64,000 nucleotides of DNA from Rhizobium sp. Root1334 (GTDB lineage Bacteria; Pseudomonadota; Alphaproteobacteria; Rhizobiales; Rhizobiaceae). Below are positions 45,907 through 55,168 of this stretch, piece after piece (positions within the stretch are counted from its first letter, which is position 1; every line of letters begins with the position of its first letter). The stretch is taken from the NCBI RefSeq assembly GCF_001426665.1, contig NZ_LMEY01000002.1, positions 155,296 to 219,295 on the forward strand. The letters run 5' to 3'. Under the pieces are notes generated by a model. It saw nothing but the letters and a program-made list of their open reading frames with translations, was not told where the DNA came from and did no database searches. A program made the translations under genes and the position numbers.

Positions 45907-45923
45907 CAACTGGTATAATGAGT
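45907..45923. promoter_or_regulatory. second copy of the shared candidate operator
   Basis: CAACTGGTATAATGAGT between the RuBisCO-like gene and the divergent GntR regulator, identical to 35651-35667. GGTATA is followed 3 bases later by AGTATA, like the direct repeats bound by NanR proteins. It lies 62 bases before the RuBisCO-like start and 107 before the regulator start. Confidence 0.65.
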
Positions 45924-46029
45924 ATATCAATTAAGCAAGAGGAAGCTTGCATACGCGTCAATCAATGTGGACTGTAGTGCTTACAAACAGGCGCGTGGAT
46001 TTCTTTCCCAACAAGAGCGGTGCATAACG

Positions 46030-46764
46030 ATGGCGAATGCAAACCAGCGAGATACTATGGGCCACCAGAACGAACAGATCGTTCGCCGCAAACTGTCCGA
46101 CGAAGTCTTTGCGCGGCTGAAGGCGATGATCACCTCCGGCGAGCTTCAGCCCGGCGACGAGATGCCGTCAGAGCGCGAACTGATGGAACGTTTCGGCGTC
46201 GGCCGGCCGGCGATCCGCGAGGCGATGCAGGCGCTGGCCGGCATGGGGCTGGTGGTCATCTCTCATGGCGAACGCGCCAAGGTGCTGGAGCTGACGGCGC
46301 AATCGATCTTCCGCCAGATGGACATGACCGCGAAGATCATGCTGGCCAAATCCTCCGATACGCTGGAACACCTAAAGAGTGCCCGCATCTTCTTCGAGCG
46401 CGGTATGGCGCGCGAGGCCGCCCTGAAAAGCGATGCCAAGGATATCGCTGCCTTGCGCGAAGTCCTTGAGCGGCAGCATGCGTCTCTTGGCGACGCCGAA
46501 GCCTTCATCGCCGCTGACATGGAGTTCCACACGCGGATTGCGCGGATTTCACGCAACCCGATCTATATTGCCGTCAGCGAGGCGATGCTTGCCTGGCTGA
46601 AGGAGTACCATACCGAGATGCTGATCTGGACCGGCAAGGAAAAATTCACCCTGGCCGAACACGAAGAGATCATCACCTGTCTGGAAGCCGGTGACCCCGA
46701 TGCTGCTGAGCAGGCGGTACTGAAGCATCTGGAGCGGTCGCGCGCACTTTACGCTGCGAAGTGA
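46030..46764 (+). CDS. GntR/FadR-family regulator, NanR-like, probable apiose-pathway repressor
   Basis: 244 residues from ATG 46030. The winged helix-turn-helix is at residues about 18-80 (LSDEVFARLKAMITSGELQPGDEMPSERELMERFGVGRPAIREAMQALAGMGLV). The FCD ligand domain follows (RIFFERGMAREAALKS, ADMEFHTRIARISRNPIY, EHEEIITCLEAGDPDAAEQAVLKHLERS), whose histidines and aspartate usually bind a metal and the effector. The divergent position and the GGTATA-containing site repeated upstream of both operons make it the likely regulator of the apiose genes. Confidence 0.9.
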   Translation: MANANQRDTMGHQNEQIVRRKLSDEVFARLKAMITSGELQPGDEMPSERELMERFGVGRPAIREAMQALAGMGLVVISHGERAKVLELTAQSIFRQMDMTAKIMLAKSSDTLEHLKSARIFFERGMAREAALKSDAKDIAALREVLERQHASLGDAEAFIAADMEFHTRIARISRNPIYIAVSEAMLAWLKEYHTEMLIWTGKEKFTLAEHEEIITCLEAGDPDAAEQAVLKHLERSRALYAAK

Positions 46765-46895
46765 TCGCCAAGGCCGTTGAGCGTGCTCAAGGTCGTTGGC
46801 ACAATCCGGCGAACTCTGTTGCGAGTGACCAGTCCGGCCAACCGCCGCGCCAGGAACGCGGCAACTGATGCAATCCATAATCCAGCCCGTCTCGT

Positions 46896-47216
46896 TCACA
46901 CCCTGATGCAAAGATGGGACACGAGAAATACGGTAGCCAAAGCCAACGACACCTTAGCCGGTGCGCGGACTGACGATTTTTGAAGAAGAACGGACAGAAA
47001 AAGACCAAGCGACACGACCAATCCCCCGGCCCCGATCGATCCGGCACTGAAGGCGAGGCCGAGAGATCCAAGCCAGATCGAACTTGCCAGCATGGTCGCC
47101 GGAGAGCGCAGAACAGCTTCGTCGGTCGAGACTGCAAAGATCGGGCGAAACCCTTGCCAGCTCAGGGCAATGGCCAGGCTCAGCAAGAGGGGGGCAACGA
47201 TATCCAGCGGGATCAT
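46896..47216 (-). CDS. small multi-spanning membrane protein after cysG
   Basis: 106 residues from ATG 47216, which overlaps the cysG stop by 4 bases and has GAGGGCGAG before it. Three hydrophobic helices (IVAPLLLSLAIALSWQGF, LASSIWLGSLGLAFSAG, VSLGLFLSVLLQK and a further one near the C-terminus) and no polar domain. It is translationally coupled to cysG, so it is likely part of the nitrate operon; function unknown. Confidence 0.7.
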   Translation of the reverse strand: MIPLDIVAPLLLSLAIALSWQGFRPIFAVSTDEAVLRSPATMLASSIWLGSLGLAFSAGSIGAGGLVVSLGLFLSVLLQKSSVRAPAKVSLALATVFLVSHLCIRV

Positions 47217-48727
47217 ATGCTCGCCCTCACGGGTTGGAAACTCACCGATCGTTGCGGCACGGCCGTCGTCTTTGCTGCGTATGCCGTTTGCGAAAAAACA
47301 TGGCCAACGCCGATCAGGATCGGGTTGTCCACGCCGATCCTGGCAACAGCGCACGCCAGGTCGTCCAAGCATCCGATCCATCGCGCCTCGTTGCTGCGGG
47401 TCACTGCACTGACGATTGCGACAGGCATGTCAGCATCCATTCCGGCTTCCAGCAGGCGCGTGCGGATCTGGCCTGCGGTGCGGCCACCCATGTAGAAGAT
47501 CGTCGTGGTCCGAGACTGTGCGAGATCGTGCCAGTCGATGTCCGCAGGCAGTGACCCCTGCCGCGAGTGACCAGTGATGAAGCGGACGGCATGAGCGTGA
47601 TCGCGATGCGTAAGCGATACGCCAAGACGCGCAGCCATGGCGCTGGCGGAGGTGATGCCAGGCACAGTATCGACCTGTATGCCCTGTTGTTGCAGGCAGG
47701 CGATTTCCTCTCCAGCGCGGCCAAAAATCATCGGATCGCCCGATTTCAATCGCACCACATGTTTCCCGGCCTTTGCAAGCTGGACCATCGTCGCGTTGAT
47801 GTCTTCCTGTTTGCAGCTAGTGCGGCCGCCGCGCTTGCCGACCAGCATGCGCTTAGCTTCGCGGCGGGCAAGCTCCAGAACCTCATCGGAAACCAGGTCA
47901 TCGAAGAGAATGACATCGGCGGCCTGCAAGGCGCGCACGGCTTTCAGCGTCAACAGCCCGGCATCGCCCGGACCTGCGCCGACGAGCGTCACGCGGCCAA
48001 CGGATGAGGATTGCCCCGCCGCAAGGATGCATCCGGCATCGGCGAGCAGATCTGCCTTGGTGCCGGCTTTGGGATCCCCGCCAAAAGCACGATCGACGAA
48101 AGCCTCCCAGAAGGCGCGGCGTGCGGCCGCAGTTCCTATTGTCGCATTGATCTGATCCCGAATGGAATGCGCCAATGCGCCCCATGACTTCAGCGATTGT
48201 GGCAACAGTGTCTCGATCCGCCGGCGGATCGCCTGGGCGAGGATGGGGGCCGCCCCGCCGGTGGAGATCGCCACGACAACAGGCGAGCGGTTGACGATCG
48301 ATCCGAACTGGATTTGGCAATATCGAGGTTTGTCAATGACGTTGGCGGGAACGCCGGCTTTCTTCGCGGCGGCGAAGAAAGCTGCTGCTGCCTCGTCGTC
48401 AGCGCAGTCTGCGATGGAGAGGGCTGCATGTTCGAAGGACCCGGCATGCCAGTCATGGGGATGATGGACGAAGCAGCCTTCCCCGGATTGTGGTCCTTCA
48501 TGCAGGAGATTGGAAAAGGTTTCGCTCAGGTCTTTGGCATAGACATGCACCTCGGCGCCGCAGGCGGCCAGCAATTCCGCTTTCCAGGCGGCGGCGTCCG
48601 TTCCACCGGCAACAACAGCGCGTTTTCCTGAAAGCGACCAGAAGACCGGCAGCGCGGCGAGAGGTGCCATGCGGGCAGGAGCGGCACGAGAGGCCGTTTC
48701 ATTCGGCAGCAGCTGCAAGACATCCAT
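47213..48727 (-). CDS. cysG: siroheme synthase
   Basis: 504 residues. N-terminal precorrin-2 dehydrogenase/ferrochelatase (LPVFWSLSGKRAVVAGGTDAAAWKAELLAACGAEVHVYA, then GSIVNRSPVVVAISTGGAAPILAQAIRRRIETLLP). C-terminal uroporphyrinogen III methyltransferase (VTLVGAGPGDAGLLTLKAVRALQAADVILFDDLVS, RTSCKQEDINATMVQLAKAGKHVVRLKSGDPMIFGRAGEE, TIFYMGG). It makes sirohaem, the cofactor of the nitrite reductase encoded upstream in the same operon. Its start lies 29 bases inside the end of nasA. Confidence 0.93.
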   Translation of the reverse strand: MDVLQLLPNETASRAAPARMAPLAALPVFWSLSGKRAVVAGGTDAAAWKAELLAACGAEVHVYAKDLSETFSNLLHEGPQSGEGCFVHHPHDWHAGSFEHAALSIADCADDEAAAAFFAAAKKAGVPANVIDKPRYCQIQFGSIVNRSPVVVAISTGGAAPILAQAIRRRIETLLPQSLKSWGALAHSIRDQINATIGTAAARRAFWEAFVDRAFGGDPKAGTKADLLADAGCILAAGQSSSVGRVTLVGAGPGDAGLLTLKAVRALQAADVILFDDLVSDEVLELARREAKRMLVGKRGGRTSCKQEDINATMVQLAKAGKHVVRLKSGDPMIFGRAGEEIACLQQQGIQVDTVPGITSASAMAARLGVSLTHRDHAHAVRFITGHSRQGSLPADIDWHDLAQSRTTTIFYMGGRTAGQIRTRLLEAGMDADMPVAIVSAVTRSNEARWIGCLDDLACAVARIGVDNPILIGVGHVFSQTAYAAKTTAVPQRSVSFQPVRASI

Positions 48728-51356
48728 CGATGATCCCCCTGATTTCTGCGCGGCATGAGCCGCAGTTGGTTCCGGCATTCAATTCCCTGCCGACAGTCTC
48801 GATGCTTCGGCAACCACCGCGCACCGCCGCGACGATCTGGTTGACCCCAACGCCGAAGCAGGAGCAGACGGTGGCGCCCGGATCCATGCGCCCGGCGCCC
48901 GGGCGTCCAGCGATAACCGCGAAGCGTTTTGCAAGTTCAGTATGCCGGATAGTCAATTGTTCGATCGCCCAGGTGCGGGCAACGGCGACCGGTTGGGGGG
49001 CGAGAAAGAAGGCTGCGAGCAACTGGCCGCCATGAAAGAAGGCGAGGCGCAGGTCGCCGGATTGCGGATCCGCATAACCGAGTGGTTCGATATGGTTGGG
49101 AATGCCGAAATGCAAACGGCACCAATTGGCCCAGTTTTTGGGTGCAGCATCAAAGGCAAGTTCCAGGCGCCAGCCCCCCTCGGCCTTGGCCAGAGCCCAG
49201 TAAACGGTGTCGAGGTTTTCAGGTTTGGTGAAGGAGACCGCAAAGCCGTAGCTTTCCACCGTGAGCGGCCGGGCTCTGACAGCAACGTTTTTGGAGGCCG
49301 GTTGCCCGGAGATTGCGTCGGTCAGCGGCGCGACGACCGCGTCGATACGGGCTTTGGCGGCGAACTGGCCGTTCCAGTGCATCGGCACGAACAGACTGCC
49401 GCGCGCCTGCCGGTCTGTGACGAGCGCGCGTACCACGGCCTTGCCGTAAACGCTCTCGATCTCGACGAGAGCTGCGCTGGCGACACCGATGTCCATCGCG
49501 TCGCGCGGGTGGATTTCGGCAAAGGGCTCGGCGATGTGGGCTGAAAGGCGGGCGCTTTTACCCGTCCGCGTCATCGTGTGCCATTGGTCGCGGATGCGCC
49601 CCGTATTGAGCGTCAGCGGGAAGTCCACATTGGTCCGGTCCGATGCGGGAGCGCTGACGGCAATGAAACGTGCCTTGCGATCGGCATGGTAGAAGCCGCC
49701 ATCGGCGAAGAAGCGGGTGGTCCGTGTCTGCGCGCCTTCAGGCTGGGGCCATTGAAACGGTTCCAACCCATTGTAATCGGCGGCGCTGATCTGGCCGTAT
49801 GTGCCGATATCGAAATCGCGGCTGCCGCCGTTGTCGAAAGCCGAGAGGGCCGCATGTTCGGCAAAGACATCGGCTGTGGCGGGAAAGGAAAAGGCGCCGG
49901 TAAACCCCATGCGGCGTGCGACTTCCGCCATCTGCCACCAGTCTGCCTTCGCTTCGCCGGGTTGGCTGAGAAAGGCGCGCTGGCGGGAAATGCGGCGCTC
50001 GGAATTGGTGACCGTCCCGTCCTTCTCGCCCCAGCCAAGCGAGGGCAAGAGAACGTGGGCATATTGCGTCGTGTCGGTTTTCCGAAGGACGTCCGACACC
50101 ACAACGAAGGGACAGGCCGCGATCGCAGCGGCCACGGCGTCCGCATCGGGCATGGAGACAACTGGATTGGTCGCCATGATCCACAGGGCCTTGATCTGGC
50201 CGTCTGCCACCGCACGAAACATATCGACGGCCTTAAGCCCTGGTTTTCGGGCGATATCGGGCGATTGCCAAAAACGCTGGACCCGGTCGCAGTCTTGCGG
50301 GCTTTCGATCGCCATATGGGCAGCGAGCATGTTGGCGAGACCACCGACCTCGCGCCCGCCCATTGCGTTTGGCTGGCCGGTCAGCGAGAAGGGACCCATA
50401 CCTGGCCGACCGATCCGGCCGGTTGCCAGATGGCAGTTGATGATGGCGTTGACCTTATCCGTACCGGAGGCGGACTGGTTGACCCCCTGGCTGTAGCAGG
50501 TGACGACTTTACCGGTTTCCTCATAAAGCCGAAAGAACTGTCGCAACTGCATGGAAGGCAGGCCTGTCAGTTCCATCAGGTCGGTTATGCCAAGGGCCGA
50601 TGCGCTGGCAAAGGCTTCGGCAAATCCGGCCGTGTGTGTGGCGATATAGTTCTGGTCTATCGCGGCAGTGCCTGCGAGGTGGGCAAGAAGGCCCATGAAC
50701 AGCGCCACGTCGCCATCCGGCCGGATCGCCAGGTGCAAGTCGGCAATGTCGGCCGTCATGGTGCGTCGCGGGTCGATGACGACGACTTTCATGCTGGGCC
50801 GGGCTGCCTTGGCAGCGGCGAGCCGCTGATAGATGACGGGATGGCACCAGGCGAGGTTGGAGCCGGTCAGGATGACCAGATCGGCAAGCTCGATGTCTGC
50901 ATAAATACCCGGCACGGTATCACTGCCGAAGGCGCGTTTGTGCCCGGCAACGGAAGAGGACATGCAAAGCCGCGAATTGGTATCGATATTGGCCGAGCCG
51001 ATAAAGCCTTTCATCAGCTTGTTGGCGACGTAGTAGTCCTCCGTTAGCAACTGGCCTGAGACGTAGAAGGCGACGGAGTCAGGACCATGTTCAGCGATAG
51101 CTTGGGAAAAACGGGAGGCGACGAGGTCGAGCGCTTGATCCCAACTTGCGCGTTCTCCACCAATGTGCGGATGAAGAATTCGGCCGTCGAGATCGATGGT
51201 TTCCGAAAGAGCCGAGCCCTTGGAACACAGACGGCCGAAGTTTGCAGGATGATCGGGGTCGCCCTTGACGCTGACGGCGCCATTATCGTCGATCGTGGCG
51301 ATAACACCGCAGCCGACGCCGCAATAGGGGCAGGTGGTTTTGGTTTCAGTGGGCAT
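48699..51356 (-). CDS. nasA: assimilatory nitrate reductase catalytic subunit
   Basis: 885 residues from ATG 51356. N-terminal [4Fe-4S] motif TTCPYCGVGCGV with a later Cys in FGRLCSKGSALS, then the molybdopterin domains (FYVSGQLLTEDYYVANKLMKGFIGSANIDTNSRLCMSSSVAGHKRAFGSDTVPG; TGRIGRPGMGPFSLTGQPNAMGGREVGG). The C-terminus carries a BFD-type [2Fe-2S] domain (VCSCFGVGVNQIVAAVRGGCRS, NCGSC), a feature of the ferredoxin or NADH-linked assimilatory group. It reduces nitrate to nitrite in the cytoplasm. A repeat-rich gap of 212 bases separates it from nirD. Confidence 0.94.
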   Translation of the reverse strand: MPTETKTTCPYCGVGCGVIATIDDNGAVSVKGDPDHPANFGRLCSKGSALSETIDLDGRILHPHIGGERASWDQALDLVASRFSQAIAEHGPDSVAFYVSGQLLTEDYYVANKLMKGFIGSANIDTNSRLCMSSSVAGHKRAFGSDTVPGIYADIELADLVILTGSNLAWCHPVIYQRLAAAKAARPSMKVVVIDPRRTMTADIADLHLAIRPDGDVALFMGLLAHLAGTAAIDQNYIATHTAGFAEAFASASALGITDLMELTGLPSMQLRQFFRLYEETGKVVTCYSQGVNQSASGTDKVNAIINCHLATGRIGRPGMGPFSLTGQPNAMGGREVGGLANMLAAHMAIESPQDCDRVQRFWQSPDIARKPGLKAVDMFRAVADGQIKALWIMATNPVVSMPDADAVAAAIAACPFVVVSDVLRKTDTTQYAHVLLPSLGWGEKDGTVTNSERRISRQRAFLSQPGEAKADWWQMAEVARRMGFTGAFSFPATADVFAEHAALSAFDNGGSRDFDIGTYGQISAADYNGLEPFQWPQPEGAQTRTTRFFADGGFYHADRKARFIAVSAPASDRTNVDFPLTLNTGRIRDQWHTMTRTGKSARLSAHIAEPFAEIHPRDAMDIGVASAALVEIESVYGKAVVRALVTDRQARGSLFVPMHWNGQFAAKARIDAVVAPLTDAISGQPASKNVAVRARPLTVESYGFAVSFTKPENLDTVYWALAKAEGGWRLELAFDAAPKNWANWCRLHFGIPNHIEPLGYADPQSGDLRLAFFHGGQLLAAFFLAPQPVAVARTWAIEQLTIRHTELAKRFAVIAGRPGAGRMDPGATVCSCFGVGVNQIVAAVRGGCRSIETVGRELNAGTNCGSCRAEIRGIIDGCLAAAAE

Positions 51357-51398
51357 CGCGCAAAGCCCATCCATATTGTCCGAGAAAGGGGTGGGTTA

Positions 51399-51543
51399 CC
51401 CCCCTCTGTCCCTCCGGGACATCTCCCCCGCAAGGGGGGAGATTGACCGTATGCTTCCTACGTCCGTCATTGGCTAGACCTAGAGGGAAAAGAACGATCT
51501 CCCCCCTTGTGGGGGAGATGTCAGCGAAGCTGACAGAGGGGGG
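51399..51543. repeat. GC-rich palindromic intergenic repeat (RIME-like)
   Basis: Two inverted arms, each with its own small hairpin: ATCTCCCCC-GCAA-GGGGGGAGAT on the left and ATCTCCCCCCTTGTGGGGGAGAT on the right, framed by CCCCCTCTGTC and GACAGAGGGGG. Typical of rhizobial mosaic repeats. It lies inside the nitrate operon between nirD and nasA and could fold in the mRNA. Confidence 0.75.
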
Positions 51544-51568
51544 CAACACCGCAAACTCTGACATCCGC

Positions 51569-51904
51569 CTACTCCGCCGCCATCATCAGGCTTTCGAGCG
51601 CGATGGAAAGTGCGCCGTTGTCGTTGCGCACCTTTATTGTTCGCACCTCACCTTGGTCGGCACCCAGCGCTTTGCCGGTTTCCAGCGAGATGACCCAGTT
51701 GTGCAGCGGGCAGGTGACGGCCGTTCCATGCACGATACCCTGGCTGAGTGGTCCACCTTTGTGAGGGCAGTGGTCCTCGATGGCATAGGCCTCGTTCTCC
51801 GCCGTGCGAAACACGGCGATCTTGCCTTGAGGGGTTTTCACGCACCGCGCGCCGCGCAGCGGGATGTCGTTGATGTTACCGATATCAACCCAGTTCGTAT
51901 CCAT
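51569..51904 (-). CDS. nirD: nitrite reductase small subunit, Rieske type
   Basis: 111 residues. The start overlaps the nirB stop by one base (TGATG). Rieske iron-sulfur ligands are intact: C-P-H in EDHCPHKGGPL and C-x-x-H in VTCPLHNWVI. It is the electron-transfer partner of the NirB large subunit in NAD(P)H-dependent nitrite reduction to ammonia. Confidence 0.92.
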   Translation of the reverse strand: MDTNWVDIGNINDIPLRGARCVKTPQGKIAVFRTAENEAYAIEDHCPHKGGPLSQGIVHGTAVTCPLHNWVISLETGKALGADQGEVRTIKVRNDNGALSIALESLMMAAE

Positions 51905-54354
51905 CACTCCGCTGCCTCCGGATAACCGACCGTCGCCATGGGTCGGAACTCGTGCTTGTCCTTGCCGGAGACGCGCTCCGACCAGGGATCGATCTGAGCG
52001 AAATTCTGGGAGAAAACGAAGCGCTCGTAATAGGCCTGGCGCTTGTCCGCATCGCCCATGATCTGGCGGCGGATTTCGTCGAGCCCGATGCGCTTGGCCC
52101 ATTTGTAGATGCGCTCGAGATAGCGGCCCTGCTCGCGATACATCTGTGTCAGCGCGACGATGTACTGCAACGCTTCGTTCTCGGTTTTCACCAAGCCCAG
52201 AACCTCTGTGCCCTTGATGTCGAGGCCAGCGGCCCCTGCAAAATGGATTTCAAAGCCTGAATCGACGCAAATCACGCCGATATCCTTGCAGGTCGCCTCG
52301 GCGCAATTTCGCGGACAGCCGGAGACCGCAAGCTTCAGCTTGGCAGGGGTCCAAGACCCCCACATGAATTTTTCGATGCGGATACCAAGCCCGGTCGAAT
52401 CCTGCGTGCCGAAGCGGCACCAGTCGGAACCGACACAGGTTTTGACCGTGCGCAGGCCCTTGGCATAGGCCTGGCCGGAGATAAAACCAGCCTTGCCGAG
52501 ATCGGCCCAGACGGCGGGCAAGTCTTCCTTCTCGATACCAAGCAGGTCGATGCGCTGGCCACCGGTAACCTTGACCATCGGGATTTCAAATTTGTCGACC
52601 ACATCGGCGATCGCCCGCAATTCGCCGGAATTGGTGACGCCGCCCCACATGCGCGGCACCACCGAATAGGTGCCGTCCTTCTGGATATTGGCGTGGACGC
52701 GCTCGTTGATGAAGCGTGACTGGTAGTCGTCGGCATATTCGTCCGGCCAGTCGCAGACGAGGTAATAGTTGAGGGCCGGGCGGCATTTGGCGCAGCCGCA
52801 GGAGGTTTTCCACTCCAGTTCCTGCATGACGGCGGGAATGGTCTTCAAGCCCTTGGCTTTGATCAGACGGCGCACGTCGTCGTGGCCCAGCTCCGTGCAT
52901 TTGCACATGGGCTGAACGGCGGCCGGATTGTAGGCGTCGCCGAGCGTGATGGTCATAAGCTGTTCGACAAGGCCGGTACAGGAGCCGCAGGAGGCGGATG
53001 CCTTGGTATGAGCCCGCACATCGTCGAGCGAGGTCAGTCCCTTTGACGTTATAGTCCCGGTGATCTTGCCCTTGCAGACGCCGTTGCAGCCGCAGATTTC
53101 CGCATCATCCGGCAAGGCTGCAACGGCCGCCATAGGGTCCAGCGGGGACCCTCCCTGGTAGGCCTGGCCGAAAATGAGCGTTTCGCGCATTTCGGAAATA
53201 TCGGTGGCTTTCTTCTTCAGGTCATTGAACCAGGCTCCATCAGCGGTTTCACCGTAGAGCACGGTACCGATGATGCGATTATCCTTCAGCACCAGCCGCT
53301 TGTAGACACCGGCTGTCGCATCGCGCAGCACGATCTCCTCGCGGTCATCACCTTCGGCGAAGTCGCCGAGTGAGAAGAGGTTGATGCCTGTCACCTTGAG
53401 CTTTGTCGGCGTGTCTGAATGGACGAAGGCGGGCGAACGATCGCCAGCGAGATGCGAAGCTGCGATACGGGCCATTTCGTAGAGCGGCGCGACAAGACCG
53501 TAGACCATGCCATCCACTTCAGCGCATTCGCCGAGCGACAGGATATCGCCATCCGAGGTCTGCATGCCGGCATCGACGACGATACCGCGATTGACGGCGA
53601 GGCCGGCTTCCTTGGCGAGACCTGCGCTTGGCCGAATGCCGACTGCCATGACAACGAGTGTCGCCGGGATGATCGTGCCGTTGTCGAGTTCGATGCCCTC
53701 GACCCTGCCATTGCCAATAATGGCCTTTGTGTTGGCCTTTGTGATGACCTTGATGCCGCGTTCCTCGACTGCCTTTTGCAAGAGATAACCGGCGGCCGGA
53801 TCGAGCTGGCGTTCCATCAGCGTCGGCATGACATGGAGCACGGTCACATCCATGCCGCGGGAAGCAAGACCTGCCGCGGCCTCGAGCCCGAGCAGACCGC
53901 CGCCGATAACGATGGCCTTTTCGCGCGATTGGGCCGCGAGCAACATGGCTTGCACATCGTCGAGATCGCGGTAGGTGATCACACCGGGCAGGTCCTTGCC
54001 GGGTACCGGAATGATGAACGGAACGGAGCCGGTGGCGATAACCAGCTTATCGTAGCTTTCCGTCACCCCATGATCGGAAGTCACGGTTTTCCGGGCGCGA
54101 TCGATAGCGACGATCTTATGGCCTTTGTAAAGGGTGATGCCGTTTTCGATATACCAGCCGTCGCCATGAATGACGATCTGCTCGTACGTTTTTTCGCCGG
54201 ACAGCACCGGCGAGAGCATGATGCGGTCGTAGTTGACGCGGGGTTCGGCGTTGAAGATGGTGACGCTGTACAGGCCGGGTGCCTGTTCGAACAAGTGCTC
54301 CAGCATGCGCCCGGGTGCCATGCCGTTGCCGATGATGATGAGTTTCTGGGTCAT
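51904..54354 (-). CDS. nirB: nitrite reductase large subunit
   Basis: 816 residues from ATG 54354. N-terminal FAD/NAD(P) reductase (KLIIIGNGMAPGRMLEHLF, KAIVIGGGLLGLEAAAGL). Central [2Fe-2S] BFD-like domains (CGCNGVCKGKITGT, SCGSCTGLVEQL; CGCAKCRPALNYYL) are followed by the sirohaem/[4Fe-4S] domains with TCVGSDWCRFG and VSGCPRNCAEA supplying the cluster and sirohaem cysteines. It catalyses six-electron reduction of nitrite to ammonia. Five bases separate it from nrtC. Confidence 0.94.
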   Translation of the reverse strand: MTQKLIIIGNGMAPGRMLEHLFEQAPGLYSVTIFNAEPRVNYDRIMLSPVLSGEKTYEQIVIHGDGWYIENGITLYKGHKIVAIDRARKTVTSDHGVTESYDKLVIATGSVPFIIPVPGKDLPGVITYRDLDDVQAMLLAAQSREKAIVIGGGLLGLEAAAGLASRGMDVTVLHVMPTLMERQLDPAAGYLLQKAVEERGIKVITKANTKAIIGNGRVEGIELDNGTIIPATLVVMAVGIRPSAGLAKEAGLAVNRGIVVDAGMQTSDGDILSLGECAEVDGMVYGLVAPLYEMARIAASHLAGDRSPAFVHSDTPTKLKVTGINLFSLGDFAEGDDREEIVLRDATAGVYKRLVLKDNRIIGTVLYGETADGAWFNDLKKKATDISEMRETLIFGQAYQGGSPLDPMAAVAALPDDAEICGCNGVCKGKITGTITSKGLTSLDDVRAHTKASASCGSCTGLVEQLMTITLGDAYNPAAVQPMCKCTELGHDDVRRLIKAKGLKTIPAVMQELEWKTSCGCAKCRPALNYYLVCDWPDEYADDYQSRFINERVHANIQKDGTYSVVPRMWGGVTNSGELRAIADVVDKFEIPMVKVTGGQRIDLLGIEKEDLPAVWADLGKAGFISGQAYAKGLRTVKTCVGSDWCRFGTQDSTGLGIRIEKFMWGSWTPAKLKLAVSGCPRNCAEATCKDIGVICVDSGFEIHFAGAAGLDIKGTEVLGLVKTENEALQYIVALTQMYREQGRYLERIYKWAKRIGLDEIRRQIMGDADKRQAYYERFVFSQNFAQIDPWSERVSGKDKHEFRPMATVGYPEAAE

Positions 54355-54359
54355 GCCGG

Positions 54360-55157
54360 TTACTCCGCGGCTTCGACGAAGCGGTGACGCTCGTAAAGGA
54401 ATTTGAGCACAGCCTCGCGGCATTTGAGATAGGTCCGGTCCGAGGCGAGCTCGATGCGATTGCGCGGGCGGGCGATCGGAACGTCGAGCACTTCGCCAAT
54501 AGAGGCCGCGGGGCCATTGGTCATCATGACGATCCGGTCGGAGAGGAGAACGGCTTCGTCAACGTCGTGGGTGATCATCAGCATGGTGTTGCCGAGGCGA
54601 AGATGGATTTCCATTACCGCGTCCTGAAGATGCGCCCGCGTCAGGGCGTCGAGCGCGCCGAAAGGTTCGTCGAGAAGCAGTATCTTCGGTTCCATGGCGA
54701 GTGCCCTGGCAATGCCGACACGCTGCTTCATGCCGCCGGAAATCTCTGATGGACGCTTGTCTTTCGCATGTGCCATCTGGACGAGGTCGAGATTGGCCAT
54801 CACCCAGTCGTGGCGTTCCGCCTTGTTTTTCGTCCTGCCGAAAACCTTGGAGACGGCGAGATTGACGTTCTCATAGACCGTCAGCCACGGCAGCAGGCTG
54901 TGGTTCTGGAAGACGACGGCCCGCTCCGGGCCGGGTGCATTGACCTCCCGGTTTTCCAAAAGCACCGCGCCGGAGGAGACTGGCGTCAGGCCAGCGATCA
55001 GGTTGAGCAAAGTCGACTTGCCACAGCCGGAATGGCCGATGATCGAAACGAAGTCACCCTTTTCGATCGTCAGGTTGATGCCTTTCAGCACTTCGGCGCG
55101 ACTTCCCGCCCGGTCAAAGTGTTTGTCGATATGGTCGAGTTTCAGGTAAGCGCTCAT
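54360..55157 (-). CDS. nrtC: nitrate ABC transporter ATP-binding protein
   Basis: 265 residues from ATG 55157. Walker A GHSGCGKSTLLNLIAG (about 43-58), signature ISGGMKQRVGIARALA, Walker B ILLLDEPFGALDAL and H-loop ITHDVDEAV. This is the single-domain NrtD/NasD type without a fused binding domain. It energises nitrate uptake with the permease directly upstream. Confidence 0.92.
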   Translation of the reverse strand: MSAYLKLDHIDKHFDRAGSRAEVLKGINLTIEKGDFVSIIGHSGCGKSTLLNLIAGLTPVSSGAVLLENREVNAPGPERAVVFQNHSLLPWLTVYENVNLAVSKVFGRTKNKAERHDWVMANLDLVQMAHAKDKRPSEISGGMKQRVGIARALAMEPKILLLDEPFGALDALTRAHLQDAVMEIHLRLGNTMLMITHDVDEAVLLSDRIVMMTNGPAASIGEVLDVPIARPRNRIELASDRTYLKCREAVLKFLYERHRFVEAAE

Positions 55158-55168
55158 GATCTTGGCCC

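Noticed and set aside
49578..51047. 489-codon plus-strand frame
   Set aside because: Antisense to nasA; long open shadows are common opposite GC-rich genes.
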